Assembly: GCA_963792885.1 (NCBI GenBank)
Contig: CAWBXX010000002.1
Coordinates: 806,001-870,000 of the forward strand
Direction of reading: 5' to 3'
Length of the DNA stretch: 64,000 nucleotides
DNA from: DASWJZ01 sp963792885
Lineage (GTDB): Bacteria; Pseudomonadota; Alphaproteobacteria; Rhizobiales; Afifellaceae
Both the position numbers and the translations under genes were made by a program. Shown in pieces: positions 28,318-36,839 of this stretch (the first letter of the stretch is position 1; every line of letters begins with the position of its first letter). The notes under the pieces are model-generated. The model searched no databases and had not been told where the DNA came from. It saw only the letters and a program-made list of their open reading frames with translations.

Positions 28318-28345
28318 AACCTTCTCCCAAGCTTGGGAGAAGGTT
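28318..28345. terminator. perfect 28-base palindrome between convergent rmuC and gst
   Basis: AACCTTCTCCCAAG is followed immediately by its reverse complement CTTGGGAGAAGGTT. It lies 12 bases after the rmuC stop and 12 bases before the 3' end of the convergent glutathione transferase gene. A bidirectional terminator is the most likely role. Confidence 0.75.
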
Positions 28346-28357
28346 GGAGCGCAGCCG

Positions 28358-29005
28358 CTAACCGGTTGCCGCCGCCTTCGCTTTGATAAACTCCTCCTCC
28401 ATCTTGAGCGCGCGCTTCAAGGCCGGTCGCGCGGCGCAGCGGGCGACATAATCGGCGATGACGCCCTCCTTTGGGAAGAGATCGCTCAACAGGCCCCAGT
28501 GCAGGTTCGACGCCACGAAAACATCGGCGCCGGTGAACTGGTCGCCGACGATCCACGGGCCCGGCGAGAGGCCTGCGGTCACCGTCTCCTCCATCGAGGC
28601 GAAGCTGCCCCAGGCGGCGCGGCGCGACGGGACATCGCCCCACTTGAAGAATTTCTCGCCGAATGCCGGCTCCATCACGCCGGCGGCGAAGAACATCCAC
28701 TTCAGATAGTCGGCGCGCTTCGGCTCCTTGAAGAGCGGCGCGAGCTCGCCCGGCGCGTATTTGTCGGCGAGGTGCACCATCATCGCGCCGGTTTCCGCGA
28801 TCGGGATGCCCTGGTCGATCAGCGTCGGCACCTTGCCCATCGCGTTCAGCGCCAGGAAATAAGGCTTCTTGTGGTCGCCCTTGTTGAGGTCGATCGTCTC
28901 GATCTTGTAGGGGCGGCCAAGCTCCTCCAGGAACCACAGCATGCGGAATGCCCGGCTCTGCGGCGCATAATAGAGGACGATATCGGCGTTCTCGGCGACG
29001 GGCAT
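28358..29005 (-). CDS. glutathione S-transferase family protein
   Basis: A 215-residue cytosolic protein. The N-terminal thioredoxin-like domain has YYAPQSRAFRMLWFLEELGR, the cis-Pro in MGKVPTLIDQG and the Glu/Thr glutathione contact IPIAETGAMM. The C-terminal helical domain has the N-cap/hydrophobic staple region FTGADVFVASNLHW. The catalytic residue near the start appears to be Ser, pointing to a bacterial beta- or nu-like GST. The substrate is unknown. Confidence 0.88.
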   Translation of the reverse strand: MPVAENADIVLYYAPQSRAFRMLWFLEELGRPYKIETIDLNKGDHKKPYFLALNAMGKVPTLIDQGIPIAETGAMMVHLADKYAPGELAPLFKEPKRADYLKWMFFAAGVMEPAFGEKFFKWGDVPSRRAAWGSFASMEETVTAGLSPGPWIVGDQFTGADVFVASNLHWGLLSDLFPKEGVIADYVARCAARPALKRALKMEEEFIKAKAAATG

Positions 29006-29071
29006 CGAGGCCTCCCTGAGCTATCCGGGGAGGGTAGCACAGCCTCCTGACAGCGCACTGTCAGGAGCCCT

Positions 29072-29692
29072 TCAGAACGGCGTGCGGCTCTTCATGGCGG
29101 CGGAAAGCGTACCGTCGTCGAGATAGTCGAGTTCGCCGCCGACCGGCACGCCATGCGCGAGCCGCGTGATCTTGGCGCCGGAGCCGGCGAGCGTGTCGGT
29201 GATGTAGTGCGCCGTGGTTTGGCCTTCGACGGTCGCGTTCATGGCGAGGACCACCTCGCTGACGCCGCCCCCGCCTTCTGAAGATCCCCGCACGCGTGTC
29301 GCCAGCGAGCCGATGTTGAGCTCGTCGGGGCCGATGCCGTCGAGCGGCGAGAGCACGCCGCCGAGCACGTGGTAGCGGCCTTTGGTGGCCCCGGCGCGCT
29401 CCAATGCCCAAAGGTCGCCGACTTCCTCCACGACCACGAGAAGGGAAGCGTCGCGCGAAGTATCGCGGCAGATCGTGCAGGGTGACTGCGTGTCGACATT
29501 GCCGCAGAGGGGACAGACGGAGACGGCCGCCGCGGCTTCGGCGATCGCCTTGCCGAGCGGCTCCATCAGGGAGTCCTTCTTCTTCATGAGCGCCAGCGCC
29601 GCGCGTCTCGCCGAGCGAGGACCGAGCCCCGGCAACCGCGCAAGAAGCTGGATCAGCCGCTCGATCTCCGGTCCGACGACGTGTTGCGCCAT
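29072..29692 (-). CDS. recR: recombination protein RecR
   Basis: A 206-residue protein of the RecFOR gap-repair pathway. The helix-hairpin-helix region LLARLPGLGPRSARRAALAL is near residue 20. The four-Cys zinc finger is CPLCGNVDTQSPCTICRD. The Toprim domain starts LLVVVEEVGDLWALERAG. It ends the dnaX-ybaB-recR cluster, the order found widely in bacteria, seven bases after the ybaB stop. Confidence 0.95.
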   Translation of the reverse strand: MAQHVVGPEIERLIQLLARLPGLGPRSARRAALALMKKKDSLMEPLGKAIAEAAAAVSVCPLCGNVDTQSPCTICRDTSRDASLLVVVEEVGDLWALERAGATKGRYHVLGGVLSPLDGIGPDELNIGSLATRVRGSSEGGGGVSEVVLAMNATVEGQTTAHYITDTLAGSGAKITRLAHGVPVGGELDYLDDGTLSAAMKSRTPF

Positions 29693-29699
29693 AGAGCCT

Positions 29700-30024
29700 C
29701 TAGAACGGCAGCGTCAGCCCGGGCGGGAGTGGCAAGCCGGCGGTCAGCACCTTCATCTTCTCCGCCGCGAGCGCCTCCGCCTTGCCGCGGGCGTCGCTCG
29801 CCGCCGCGACGATCAGGTCCTCCAGGATCTCCACCTCTTCGGCATTCATGAGCGAGGGATCGATCTTGACGCTCTTCACGCCGCCCTTGCCGTCAACGAT
29901 GACGGTGACGAGCCCGGCCCCCGCCGAGCCGCTCACTTCGAGCGCCGCGATCTCGGTCTGTAGCGCTCTGCATCTTCTCCTGCAGCGCTGCCGCTTGCTT
30001 CATCATGCCCATGAAATCGCGCAT
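29700..30024 (-). CDS. YbaB/EbfC family nucleoid-associated protein, frame broken near 29961
   Basis: A small DNA-binding protein of about 107 residues when read through. The first part is MRDFMGMMKQAAALQEKMQS from an ATG at 30024. The rest, in another frame, is TEIAALEVSGSAGAGLVTV, then KIDPSLMNAEEVEILEDLIV. One extra base (the T at 29961 on the plus strand) restores the reading when removed. Its start overlaps the dnaX stop in TGATG. Because this is the conserved dnaX-ybaB-recR cluster, a sequencing error is more likely than real decay. Confidence 0.88.
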
Positions 30025-31757
30025 CAGAAATCCTCGTCCTCCCGTTCCGGATCGTCGACCGCCCCGACCACATTGGCGGGCGCGTCCTCTACTTCGGCGA
30101 CGCGCTCGCGCACGTCGACGATCTCGGCCCCCGGAAATTTCTCCATCACGCGCTTCACCAGTGGATCGGCGCTGACTTCCTCGAAGAGTGCTGCGCGGCC
30201 CTTGGCACGCGCTTCGTGCACGGTCTCACCCGCTTCGACCGCGGCAGCCGTGACGGTGACCATCCAGCGCTCGCCGGTCCAGTTCCTGAGCGCCGCCATC
30301 AGCTTCTGCGGCAGGTCGCGCTCGGCTTCAGGCGTCAGCGCGATCTCGATCCGCCCCGGCTCGAATCGCACCGGCCGCACGTGCCGCTCGAGCGCGAAGA
30401 CGAGCAGCCGCTCGCGCTCCGCCTTGGCGCGGGCGACCACGTCGTCGAAGCTTCGAAGCGTCGGCTCGGGCGCCGGGGCAGGGGCCTCGGCCGGCTGCGT
30501 GCGCATCATCGGCGCCGCCTGACCGCGCGGCGCGCGCGGCTGTGGCGCGGGAGCAGATCGCGGGCGCTCCGGCGCGCGCGGAGAGGCATCGCCGCCACCG
30601 TCCGCCGCCATGCGGATCGCTTCGTCCGGCGTCGGCAGATCGGCGGCATGGCAAAGGCGCACGAGCACCATCTCCGCCGCCGTCAGCGGGCGTGCGACGA
30701 GCGCCACCTCCTGGATGCCCTTCGTCAGCATCTGCCAGGCGCGCGAAAGCTCGCGGAGCGACAGTGCCTCGGCAAAGGCGGCGCCGCGCACGCGCTCCGT
30801 CTCCGAGATCGCGCCGTGCGCGGCTGCGTTCGGCGCAAGCTTCAGCCGCGTTACGTAGTGCACGAAATCGGCGAGGTCGGTCAGCACCGTCGCCGGGTCC
30901 GCGCCGGTCTGGTGCTGCGTCTCGATCTCGGTAAGCGCTGCGGCGGTGTCGCCCTTCATCACGTGCTCGAAGAGATCGACGACGCGCGTGCGGTCTGCGA
31001 GCCCGAGCATGCCTTGCACGGCTTCCGCGCCGACCTTGCCGGCGCCATGCGCGATCGCCTGGTCGAGGATGGAGAGCGCGTCGCGCACCGATCCTTCCGC
31101 CGCGCGGGCGATCTGGCGAAGCGCTTCCGGCTCCGCCTCGACGCTCTCCTTCTTGGCGATCTCTTCGAGATACGCGCTCAGCACCGCGGCGTCGACGCGG
31201 CGGAGGTCGAAGCGCTGGCAGCGCGAGAGCACCGTCACCGGGACCTTGCGGATCTCCGTCGTCGCGAACACGAACTTCACGTGCGGCGGGGGCTCTTCCA
31301 GCGTCTTCAAGAGGCCGTTGAAGGCCTGCTTGGAGAGCATGTGGACCTCGTCGATGATGTAGACTTTGAAGCGCGCGGAGACCGGCGCGTAGCGCGCGGA
31401 GTTGATGATCTCGCGGATGTCGTCGATGCCGGTGTGCGAGGCGGCGTCCATCTCGAGCACGTCCGGGTGCCGCCCCTCCATGATGGCGCGGCAGTGAATG
31501 CCTTCCGAAGCAAGCTCGATGGTCGGCGCGCCGCCGCCGTCCTCCGTGGCATAGTTCAGCGCGCGCGCCAGGATGCGCGCTGTCGTCGTCTTTCCGACGC
31601 CGCGCACGCCGGTCAGCATCCAGGCATGCGGGATGCGGCCGGCGGAGAACGCGTTCTTCAGCGTTCTGACCATCGGCTCCTGGCCGATCAGGTCGTCGAA
31701 GCGCGCCGGGCGGTATTTCCGCGCAAGCACCTGATAGCCGGGAGCGGTTTCGGTCAT
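30024..31757 (-). CDS. dnaX: DNA polymerase III subunits gamma and tau
   Basis: A 577-residue clamp-loader ATPase. The start MTETAPGYQVLARKYRPARF is canonical. The Walker A is GVRGVGKTTTARILARAL, Walker B is YIIDEVHMLS, and sensor regions are FVFATTEIRKVPVTVLSRCQ. The zinc-binding Cys cluster is reduced to HCRAIMEGRHPDVLEMDAAS. A Pro/Ala-rich linker (about residues 385-430) leads to a C-terminal tau-like domain. The SRP RNA gene lies immediately upstream on the same strand. Confidence 0.95.
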   Translation of the reverse strand: MTETAPGYQVLARKYRPARFDDLIGQEPMVRTLKNAFSAGRIPHAWMLTGVRGVGKTTTARILARALNYATEDGGGAPTIELASEGIHCRAIMEGRHPDVLEMDAASHTGIDDIREIINSARYAPVSARFKVYIIDEVHMLSKQAFNGLLKTLEEPPPHVKFVFATTEIRKVPVTVLSRCQRFDLRRVDAAVLSAYLEEIAKKESVEAEPEALRQIARAAEGSVRDALSILDQAIAHGAGKVGAEAVQGMLGLADRTRVVDLFEHVMKGDTAAALTEIETQHQTGADPATVLTDLADFVHYVTRLKLAPNAAAHGAISETERVRGAAFAEALSLRELSRAWQMLTKGIQEVALVARPLTAAEMVLVRLCHAADLPTPDEAIRMAADGGGDASPRAPERPRSAPAPQPRAPRGQAAPMMRTQPAEAPAPAPEPTLRSFDDVVARAKAERERLLVFALERHVRPVRFEPGRIEIALTPEAERDLPQKLMAALRNWTGERWMVTVTAAAVEAGETVHEARAKGRAALFEEVSADPLVKRVMEKFPGAEIVDVRERVAEVEDAPANVVGAVDDPEREDEDF

Positions 31758-31797
31758 GGGCGCGCCGGCGTGCCTCGTTGAAAGAGCGGGTGAAAGC

Positions 31798-31897
31798 GGG
31801 AGGCTGGACGGGCGACCCGTGCCGAATCTCGTTGGGGCTGCTTCCTTCCGGACCTGACCCGGTTGGCGAGGAGCACGTCCGCCGCCAACCTCCCTCC
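31798..31897 (-). ncRNA. ffs: signal recognition particle RNA (4.5S type)
   Basis: On the minus strand the segment contains the near-universal SRP core GGTCAGGTCCGGAAGGAAGC followed by AGCCCC. The core sits in an imperfect hairpin whose outer arms are GGGAGGTTGG (at 31895-31886) and CCAGCCTCCC (31807-31798). The size of about 100 bases fits the small bacterial form. It lies 40 bases upstream of dnaX, as in many alphaproteobacteria. The exact ends are inferred from the pairing. Confidence 0.92.
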
Positions 31898-31933
31898 CAC
31901 CTATATCGCCGCTTGATGAGGCGGGCGCAAGCC

Positions 31934-32025
31934 TAGAGCACGATCCCGAAAAGTGGCGGCCGGCTTTCCGATAAGATGATGCTGCAGCAAAGAGATAGAG
32001 TCTTCATCTGAATCAAGAGATGAGG
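31934..32025. repeat. rhizobial palindromic intergenic repeat, diverged extended copy
   Basis: AGAGCACGATCCCGAAAAGT is followed by GGCGGCCGGCTTTCCGATAA and GATGATGCT, a diverged version of the family core. A right flank AGAGTCTTCATCTGAATCAA follows and resembles the flank of the copy at 5.34 kb. It sits between the SRP RNA gene and the 3' end of the VOC gene. Confidence 0.8.
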
Positions 32026-32029
32026 AGCT

Positions 32030-32437
32030 CTAGGGCGCTGCGATCTCGTCGTAGCCGCGGCCGACAAACTGAAGCAGGCAGAAGCCGTGGCCGAACGGGT
32101 CGGCCATCAGTGCGAGCTTGCCCCAGGCCGTCGCGGCGACTGGGGCCTCAAGCACCGCGCCGGCGGCGGTCGCCCGGGCGACCGCGCTCTCGATGTCGGG
32201 AACTACGACGTCGATGTGGACCGGGGTCCAGTGGCGGCGATAGTCGCGCCGCCGGCGGACGCCCGGCGCAATCACGCTGCCGCCCTTCTTCAGGAGCAGG
32301 TAGATCGGCGCGGAAAGCCCGAGCATCTCCACGCCGATCGTTCCGAAACGGCGCCCGACCTTGAGGCCGAGGGCTTCGGAATAGAAGGCGACGGCCTTGG
32401 GAAGATCGTCGACGTCGATGTTGACGAGAAGGTCCAT
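32030..32437 (-). CDS. VOC superfamily (glyoxalase/bleomycin resistance-like) protein
   Basis: A 135-residue protein with two paired beta-alpha-beta-beta-beta modules. It starts MDLLVNIDVDDLPKAVAFYS and contains WTPVHIDVVVPDIESAVARA and LALMADPFGHGFCLLQF. Possible metal ligands are His in PVHIDV and Glu-poor positions near the C-terminus, so it is uncertain whether it binds metal. The substrate is unknown. It lies 9 bases from the SMR gene on the same strand. Confidence 0.85.
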   Translation of the reverse strand: MDLLVNIDVDDLPKAVAFYSEALGLKVGRRFGTIGVEMLGLSAPIYLLLKKGGSVIAPGVRRRRDYRRHWTPVHIDVVVPDIESAVARATAAGAVLEAPVAATAWGKLALMADPFGHGFCLLQFVGRGYDEIAAP

Positions 32438-32446
32438 CGGCGCGTT

Positions 32447-32783
32447 CTAGTGCCCGACCGTCTTCGAGAAAAGATTGACGACCATCACACCGGCGAGGAT
32501 CAGGCCGATGCCGATCAGCCCCGGCGCGTCGATCTGTTGGCGGAACCAGAGCCAGCCGATCGCCGCGATGAGCACGATGCCGGCGCCGGACCAGACGGCG
32601 TAGACGATGCCGACGGGCATCGTGCGGAGCGTCAGCGCCAGGAAATAGAAGGCGCAGGCATAGCCGACGAGCGTGACGAGCGACGGGCCGAGCCGCGTGA
32701 AGCCGTCGGTCGCCTTAAGGGCCGACGTCGCGATCACCTCGAAGAGGATGGCGACCGCCAGATAGAGGTGGTTCTGCGCTCAC
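32447..32783 (-). CDS. small multidrug resistance (SMR) efflux protein, frame broken near 32768
   Basis: A four-helix inner-membrane drug/proton antiporter of about 111 residues. The N-terminus reads MSAEHLYLAVAILFEVIATS when one C in the CCACC run near 32768 is removed. Without this the frame lacks a start codon before an internal GTG. The key SMR Glu is in LFEVIATSALK, and the family segment GIVYAVWSGAGIVLIAAIGW is present. The GTG start at 32783 overlaps the stop of the HAD gene (GTGA), which supports the proposed start and the indel. Confidence 0.82.
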
Positions 32784-33517
32784 GCGCCGATCGCGTCGGC
32801 AATGTCCTCGACGAAGCGGGCGAGGTCATCGGTGACGAAATCGACATGGTCGTCGTCGCGCCCCTCATATTCCCATTCGCCGTGGAAGACCTCGCGCGTC
32901 CCCGGCGGGACGACCAGCACCGTCGTCATGCCGACCGATTTCGGCACCACGAGATTGCGCGTCAGGTCCTCGAACATCGCAGCGCGCTCCGGCTCGACCC
33001 CGAAGCGCTTCACGAAGCGCTCATAGGTCTCGCGCTCCGGCTTCGGCACGAGGTTGGCGGCGACGATGTCGAAGATGTCCTCGAAGTGGTCGGTGAAGCC
33101 GAGCCGCTCCGCCACCTTCTCCGCGTGCCGGCGCGAGCCGTTGGTGAAGATGTATTTCTTGCCCGGAAGCCGCTTGATCGCGTCGCCGAGCGCCGGGTCC
33201 GGCTTCACCGCCGAATGGTCGATGTTGTGCACGAATTCCAGGAAATCGTCGGGATCGACGTTGTGGTTGAGCATGAGGCCGCGAAGCGTCGTGCCGTGCG
33301 TCTTGTAGAAGGTTTTCTGGATCTTCTCCGCCTCCGCTTCATCGACGTCGAGCAGCCGCCGGACATAGAGGCGGATGCGCTCGTCGACCTGGCGGAAGAT
33401 GTTGGTCGAGCGCGGATAGAGCGTGTTGTCGAGGTCGAAGACCCAGGCTTCCTTGTCGGCGAAGACACGGAGGTCGCGCGACGCGTGCGGCGCGACGGAT
33501 TCAACTGTGAGGTTCAT
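32780..33517 (-). CDS. HAD family pyrimidine 5'-nucleotidase
   Basis: A 245-residue phosphatase of the haloacid dehalogenase superfamily. The nucleophile motif is VFDLDNTLYPRST. Motif II is FTNGSRRHAEKVAERLGFTD, and motif III/IV include KPERETYERF and AAMFEDLTRNLVVPKSVGM. It fits the pyrimidine 5'-nucleotidase (SDT1-like) subgroup found in alphaproteobacteria. An ATG at 33517 (MNLTVESVAPH) is preferred over one at 33547. The stop overlaps the SMR start. Confidence 0.9.
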   Translation of the reverse strand: MNLTVESVAPHASRDLRVFADKEAWVFDLDNTLYPRSTNIFRQVDERIRLYVRRLLDVDEAEAEKIQKTFYKTHGTTLRGLMLNHNVDPDDFLEFVHNIDHSAVKPDPALGDAIKRLPGKKYIFTNGSRRHAEKVAERLGFTDHFEDIFDIVAANLVPKPERETYERFVKRFGVEPERAAMFEDLTRNLVVPKSVGMTTVLVVPPGTREVFHGEWEYEGRDDDHVDFVTDDLARFVEDIADAIGA

Positions 33518-33608
33518 GCGGCAAATATAGCCGAGCGGCCTTAACAATCATGGCAACTTTCGCTCGCCGTTTACGCAATCTCAGGAGGTTGCCGGGAAAA
33601 ATCCGCGC

Positions 33609-35202
33609 ATGCGCGGCACTCCATCGGTGTGGGTGCGGAGCGTTGCACGCTCCGCGATCCGAGATCGCTACGGCATTCAGGACCTGACCTTCATCGCGGC
33701 GACCATGCTGGTCGCCGGCTACCTGGCGTTCGAATATGACCTCTTTGCCGTGGTCCGTCCTGAAGCGTCGCATGGCCAGGGAATCGAGCTCAACGAGGTG
33801 TTCCTGCTCGGCGCGCTGCTCACCTTCGGGCTGCTCGTCTTCGCCTGGCGCCGGCTGAACGAGGCGAGGCAGGAGACCGAGCGGAGAGCCAAGGCCGAAG
33901 CCAAGGCGCGCGAGCTTGCCCTTCAGGACCCGCTGACCGGCCTGGCGAACCGTCGCCAGTTCGACGACGCGCTGAGCCAGGCGATCGGCTCGCCGCCGGC
34001 CGCAAACACCGCGCACGCTTTGCTGCTCCTCGATCTGAACGGCTTCAAGCAGATCAACGACCTGTACGGACACGGTGCCGGCGACGAGACGCTGGTGGTT
34101 GTCGCTCAGCGGCTTCTAGCCGGCGCGCGCGAGGCCGACGTCGTGGCCCGCCTCGGCGGCGACGAATTTGCGATCCTGGCGCTGCATGTCGCCGGCGGCG
34201 AGGCGGCGGGGAGCATCGCGCGCCGCGTCATCGATGAGCTCAACGAGCCCATCATGCTGGGAGGCGGGAAGCGCGAGATCGGCGTTTCGATAGGCATCTG
34301 CCTGCTTCCGTTCGACGAGGCGACGGGCGAGGAAGTGCTCCGCCGTGCCGACATCGCGCTTTATCGCGCCAAGGAAGAGCATACATCGACGCTTCGCTTC
34401 TTCGACGCCGAGATGGATCGCCAGATCCGCGAGCGCGATCGGATGGAACAGCTGCTGCGCGAGGCGGTCGCGAAGGGAGAGATCAGGCCGCGCTACCAGC
34501 CGCTGGTCGACTTGAAGACGAAGGCAGTCGTGGAGTTCGAGCTGCTCGCTCATTGGGAAGATCCCGAGTCTCGGCGTCGTACCGCGCGAGCGCTTCATCC
34601 CGATCGCCGAGGATTGCGGTCTTCTCCCGGAGCTGACGGATCAATTGCTGGGATCGGCCTGCCGCACGGCGCGCGCATGGCCTTCGCAGGTGAAGCTCTC
34701 GTTCAACGTCACGGCTGCGCAGCTCAAGGATCCTGGCTTCGGGCTTCGCGTGCTCGGCATCCTCGGCCAGAGCGGGTTGCCGGGCGACCGTCTTGAGATC
34801 GAGATCACCGAGGCCGTGCTCGTGCGCGATTTCGACGCGGCGCAGAAGGCGCTCGGACCGCTCCGCGGCTCCGGCGTGCGGTTGACGCTCGACAGCTTCG
34901 GTGCCGGCTATTCGAGCCTCTACCATCTGCGGAACTTCAAGCTCGACAAGATCAAGATCGACGAAAGCTTCGTCCGCGCAATGGGCTCGAAGAGCGAGAG
35001 CGCCGCGATCGTAAAAGGTCTTGTCGGGCTCGGCCGCGGTCTGGGCCTGACAATCTCCGCCGAAGGGGTGAGCGATCGCGGCCAGGAAGAAGCGCTGCTG
35101 GCGACCGGCTGCGACCAGGCGCAGGGGCGCTTCTTCGGACAGGAAGTGTCGCCCGAGGATACGGAGTCGTTCTTCCAGGGATCCGCAACCTCAGCCGGTT
35201 GA
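33609..35202 (+). CDS. membrane GGDEF-EAL protein, frame broken near 34569
   Basis: A cyclic-di-GMP signalling protein of about 530 residues when read through. Two N-terminal membrane helices (LTFIAATMLVAGYLAFEYDL and VFLLGALLTFGLLVFAWRRL) precede a GGDEF domain with intact RLGGDEFAIL. The following EAL domain is split: LLAHWEDPE continues in another frame as LGVVPRERFIPIAEDCGLLP once one T near 34569 is removed. The EAL motif itself reads ELL, and the usual DDFG metal site reads DSFGAGYSSL. Cyclase activity is plausible; phosphodiesterase activity is doubtful. Confidence 0.87.
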
Positions 35203-35227
35203 CTCCTGGGCTCTTCGGACGCTCAGC

Positions 35228-36136
35228 CTACGCGCGGATCAGCGTGCCGGCGCCGTGCTCGGTGAAGAGCTCGAGCAGCACCGCATGCGGCGTCTTGCCG
35301 TCGAGGATGACGACGCCTTCGACGCCGCGCGCGACCGCGTCGATGCAGGTCTCGACCTTGGGGATCATGCCGCCGGATATCGTGCCGTCGGCGAAGAGCG
35401 CCTTCGCCTCTGCGACGGTCAGCTCGTCGATGAGCTTGCGGTTCTTGTCGAGTACGCCCGGCACGTCCGTCAGGAAGAGGAGCCGGGTCGCCGTGAGCGC
35501 GCCGGCGATCGCGCCGGCGAAAGTGTCCGCGTTGATGTTGTAGGTTTCGCCGTCGCGACCGGGCGCGATCGGCGCGATGACCGGGATCATCTCGGAGCGC
35601 GCGAGAAGGTCGATGAGCGTGCGGTCCACCTCGATCGGATCGCCCACGAAGCCGAGATCGACGACCGCCTCGATCTTGGAATCCGGATCGACCTCGGTGC
35701 GCTTCACCTTCTCGGCGAAGACCATGTTGCCGTCCTTGCCGCAAAGGCCGATCGCCCATTCACCCTCTTTGTTGATGAGCGCGACGATCTCTTTGTTGAT
35801 CGAGCCGGCGAGCACCATCTCGACGATCTCGACTGTCGCCTTGTCGGTGACGCGAAGCCCGCCCTTGAACTCGCTCTTGATCCCCATCTTCTTCAGCATC
35901 GCGCCGATCTGCGGACCGCCGCCGTGCACGACGATCGGATTGACGCCGGACTGCTTGAGAAGCGCAATATCGCGCGCGAAGGCCTGCGCGAGCGCCGGGT
36001 CGCCCATCGCCGCGCCGCCGTATTTCACCACGATGGTCTTGTTTTCGTAGCGCTGCATGAAGGGCAGCGCCTCGGAGAGAAGCCGCGCCTGGTCGTGGGC
36101 GTCTTTCGACTTGATGGTGCTGGTCGTGTCGTTCAT
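35228..36136 (-). CDS. argB: acetylglutamate kinase
   Basis: A 302-residue enzyme that phosphorylates N-acetylglutamate in arginine synthesis. Motifs include the N-terminal lysine strand TIVVKYGGAAMGDPALAQAF, VHGGGPQIGAMLKKMG for substrate binding, INADTFAGAIAGALTATRLL and LTDVPGVLDKNRKLIDEL. The N-terminal helix EALPFMQRYENK is of the arginine-sensitive type, so feedback inhibition is likely. It lies 36 bases downstream of engB on the same strand. Confidence 0.95.
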   Translation of the reverse strand: MNDTTSTIKSKDAHDQARLLSEALPFMQRYENKTIVVKYGGAAMGDPALAQAFARDIALLKQSGVNPIVVHGGGPQIGAMLKKMGIKSEFKGGLRVTDKATVEIVEMVLAGSINKEIVALINKEGEWAIGLCGKDGNMVFAEKVKRTEVDPDSKIEAVVDLGFVGDPIEVDRTLIDLLARSEMIPVIAPIAPGRDGETYNINADTFAGAIAGALTATRLLFLTDVPGVLDKNRKLIDELTVAEAKALFADGTISGGMIPKVETCIDAVARGVEGVVILDGKTPHAVLLELFTEHGAGTLIRA

Positions 36137-36172
36137 GGAGCGGCTCCGCGCGCGCTCGCGCCTCTTAGCGGC

Positions 36173-36805
36173 TTATCGCGGGAAAGAGAAGGCGGCGATC
36201 TCTAAGCGGAGCGCTTCGATGCCTTCGCCCTTGAGGCTTGAGCTGACAAGAAGCGCCGGATGCGCGGCGGGGCGCTTGCGGCTGGCCTCCGCCGTCGCCG
36301 CCTCGACCGCGGCGAGCTCCTCCGCCTTCACCTTGTCGGCCTTGGTGAGCACGATCTGGTAGGAGACGCCGGCGCGGTCGAGCTCGTCCATCAGCGTCGC
36401 GTCGGCGGGTTTCAGTCCGTGCCGCGCGTCGACGAGCAGGAACACGCGCTTCAGCGAGGCGCGCCCGGCGAGATAGGCGCGAAGCAGCTTGGTCCAGGCG
36501 TCGACCGTCTTCTTCGGCGCCTTGGCGAAGCCGTAGCCCGGCATGTCGACGATGGCGACAGGCGGCAGCGCGCCGGGCTTCGCATCGGGCGGATCGGGCA
36601 CGAAGAAGAAGAGCGACTGCGTGCGTCCCGGCGTGTTCGAGGTACGCGCCAGTCCGGTCGTTCCGGTGACGGCGTTGATGAGGCTCGACTTGCCGACATT
36701 CGAGCGGCCGGCGAAGGCGACCTCCGGCGGCCCCTCGGCCGGCAGCGCGGCAAGGTTCGGCGCCTCGGTGACGAGGCGCCAGGGATGACGGAAGAGGGTG
36801 GTCAC
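36173..36805 (-). CDS. engB: ribosome biogenesis GTPase YihA/EngB
   Basis: A 210-residue GTPase for large-subunit assembly. The G1 motif is FAGRSNVGKSSLINAVTG, followed by the switch region NTPGRTQSLFFF. G3 is VDMPGYGFAKAP, G4 LTKADKVK, and G5 is near LVSSSLKGEG. The start MTTLFRHPWRLVTEAPN fits rhizobial homologues. It lies between yidC and argB in the conserved order. Confidence 0.95.
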   Translation of the reverse strand: MTTLFRHPWRLVTEAPNLAALPAEGPPEVAFAGRSNVGKSSLINAVTGTTGLARTSNTPGRTQSLFFFVPDPPDAKPGALPPVAIVDMPGYGFAKAPKKTVDAWTKLLRAYLAGRASLKRVFLLVDARHGLKPADATLMDELDRAGVSYQIVLTKADKVKAEELAAVEAATAEASRKRPAAHPALLVSSSLKGEGIEALRLEIAAFSFPR

Positions 36806-36839
36806 GGCTCCGCCTCCGCGGCTCCGCGCGGCGCGGCGG

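Noticed and set aside
30216..31781. A 521-residue plus-strand frame over dnaX
   Set aside because: Antisense to dnaX, and the Arg/His-rich composition is typical of GC-rich shadow frames.
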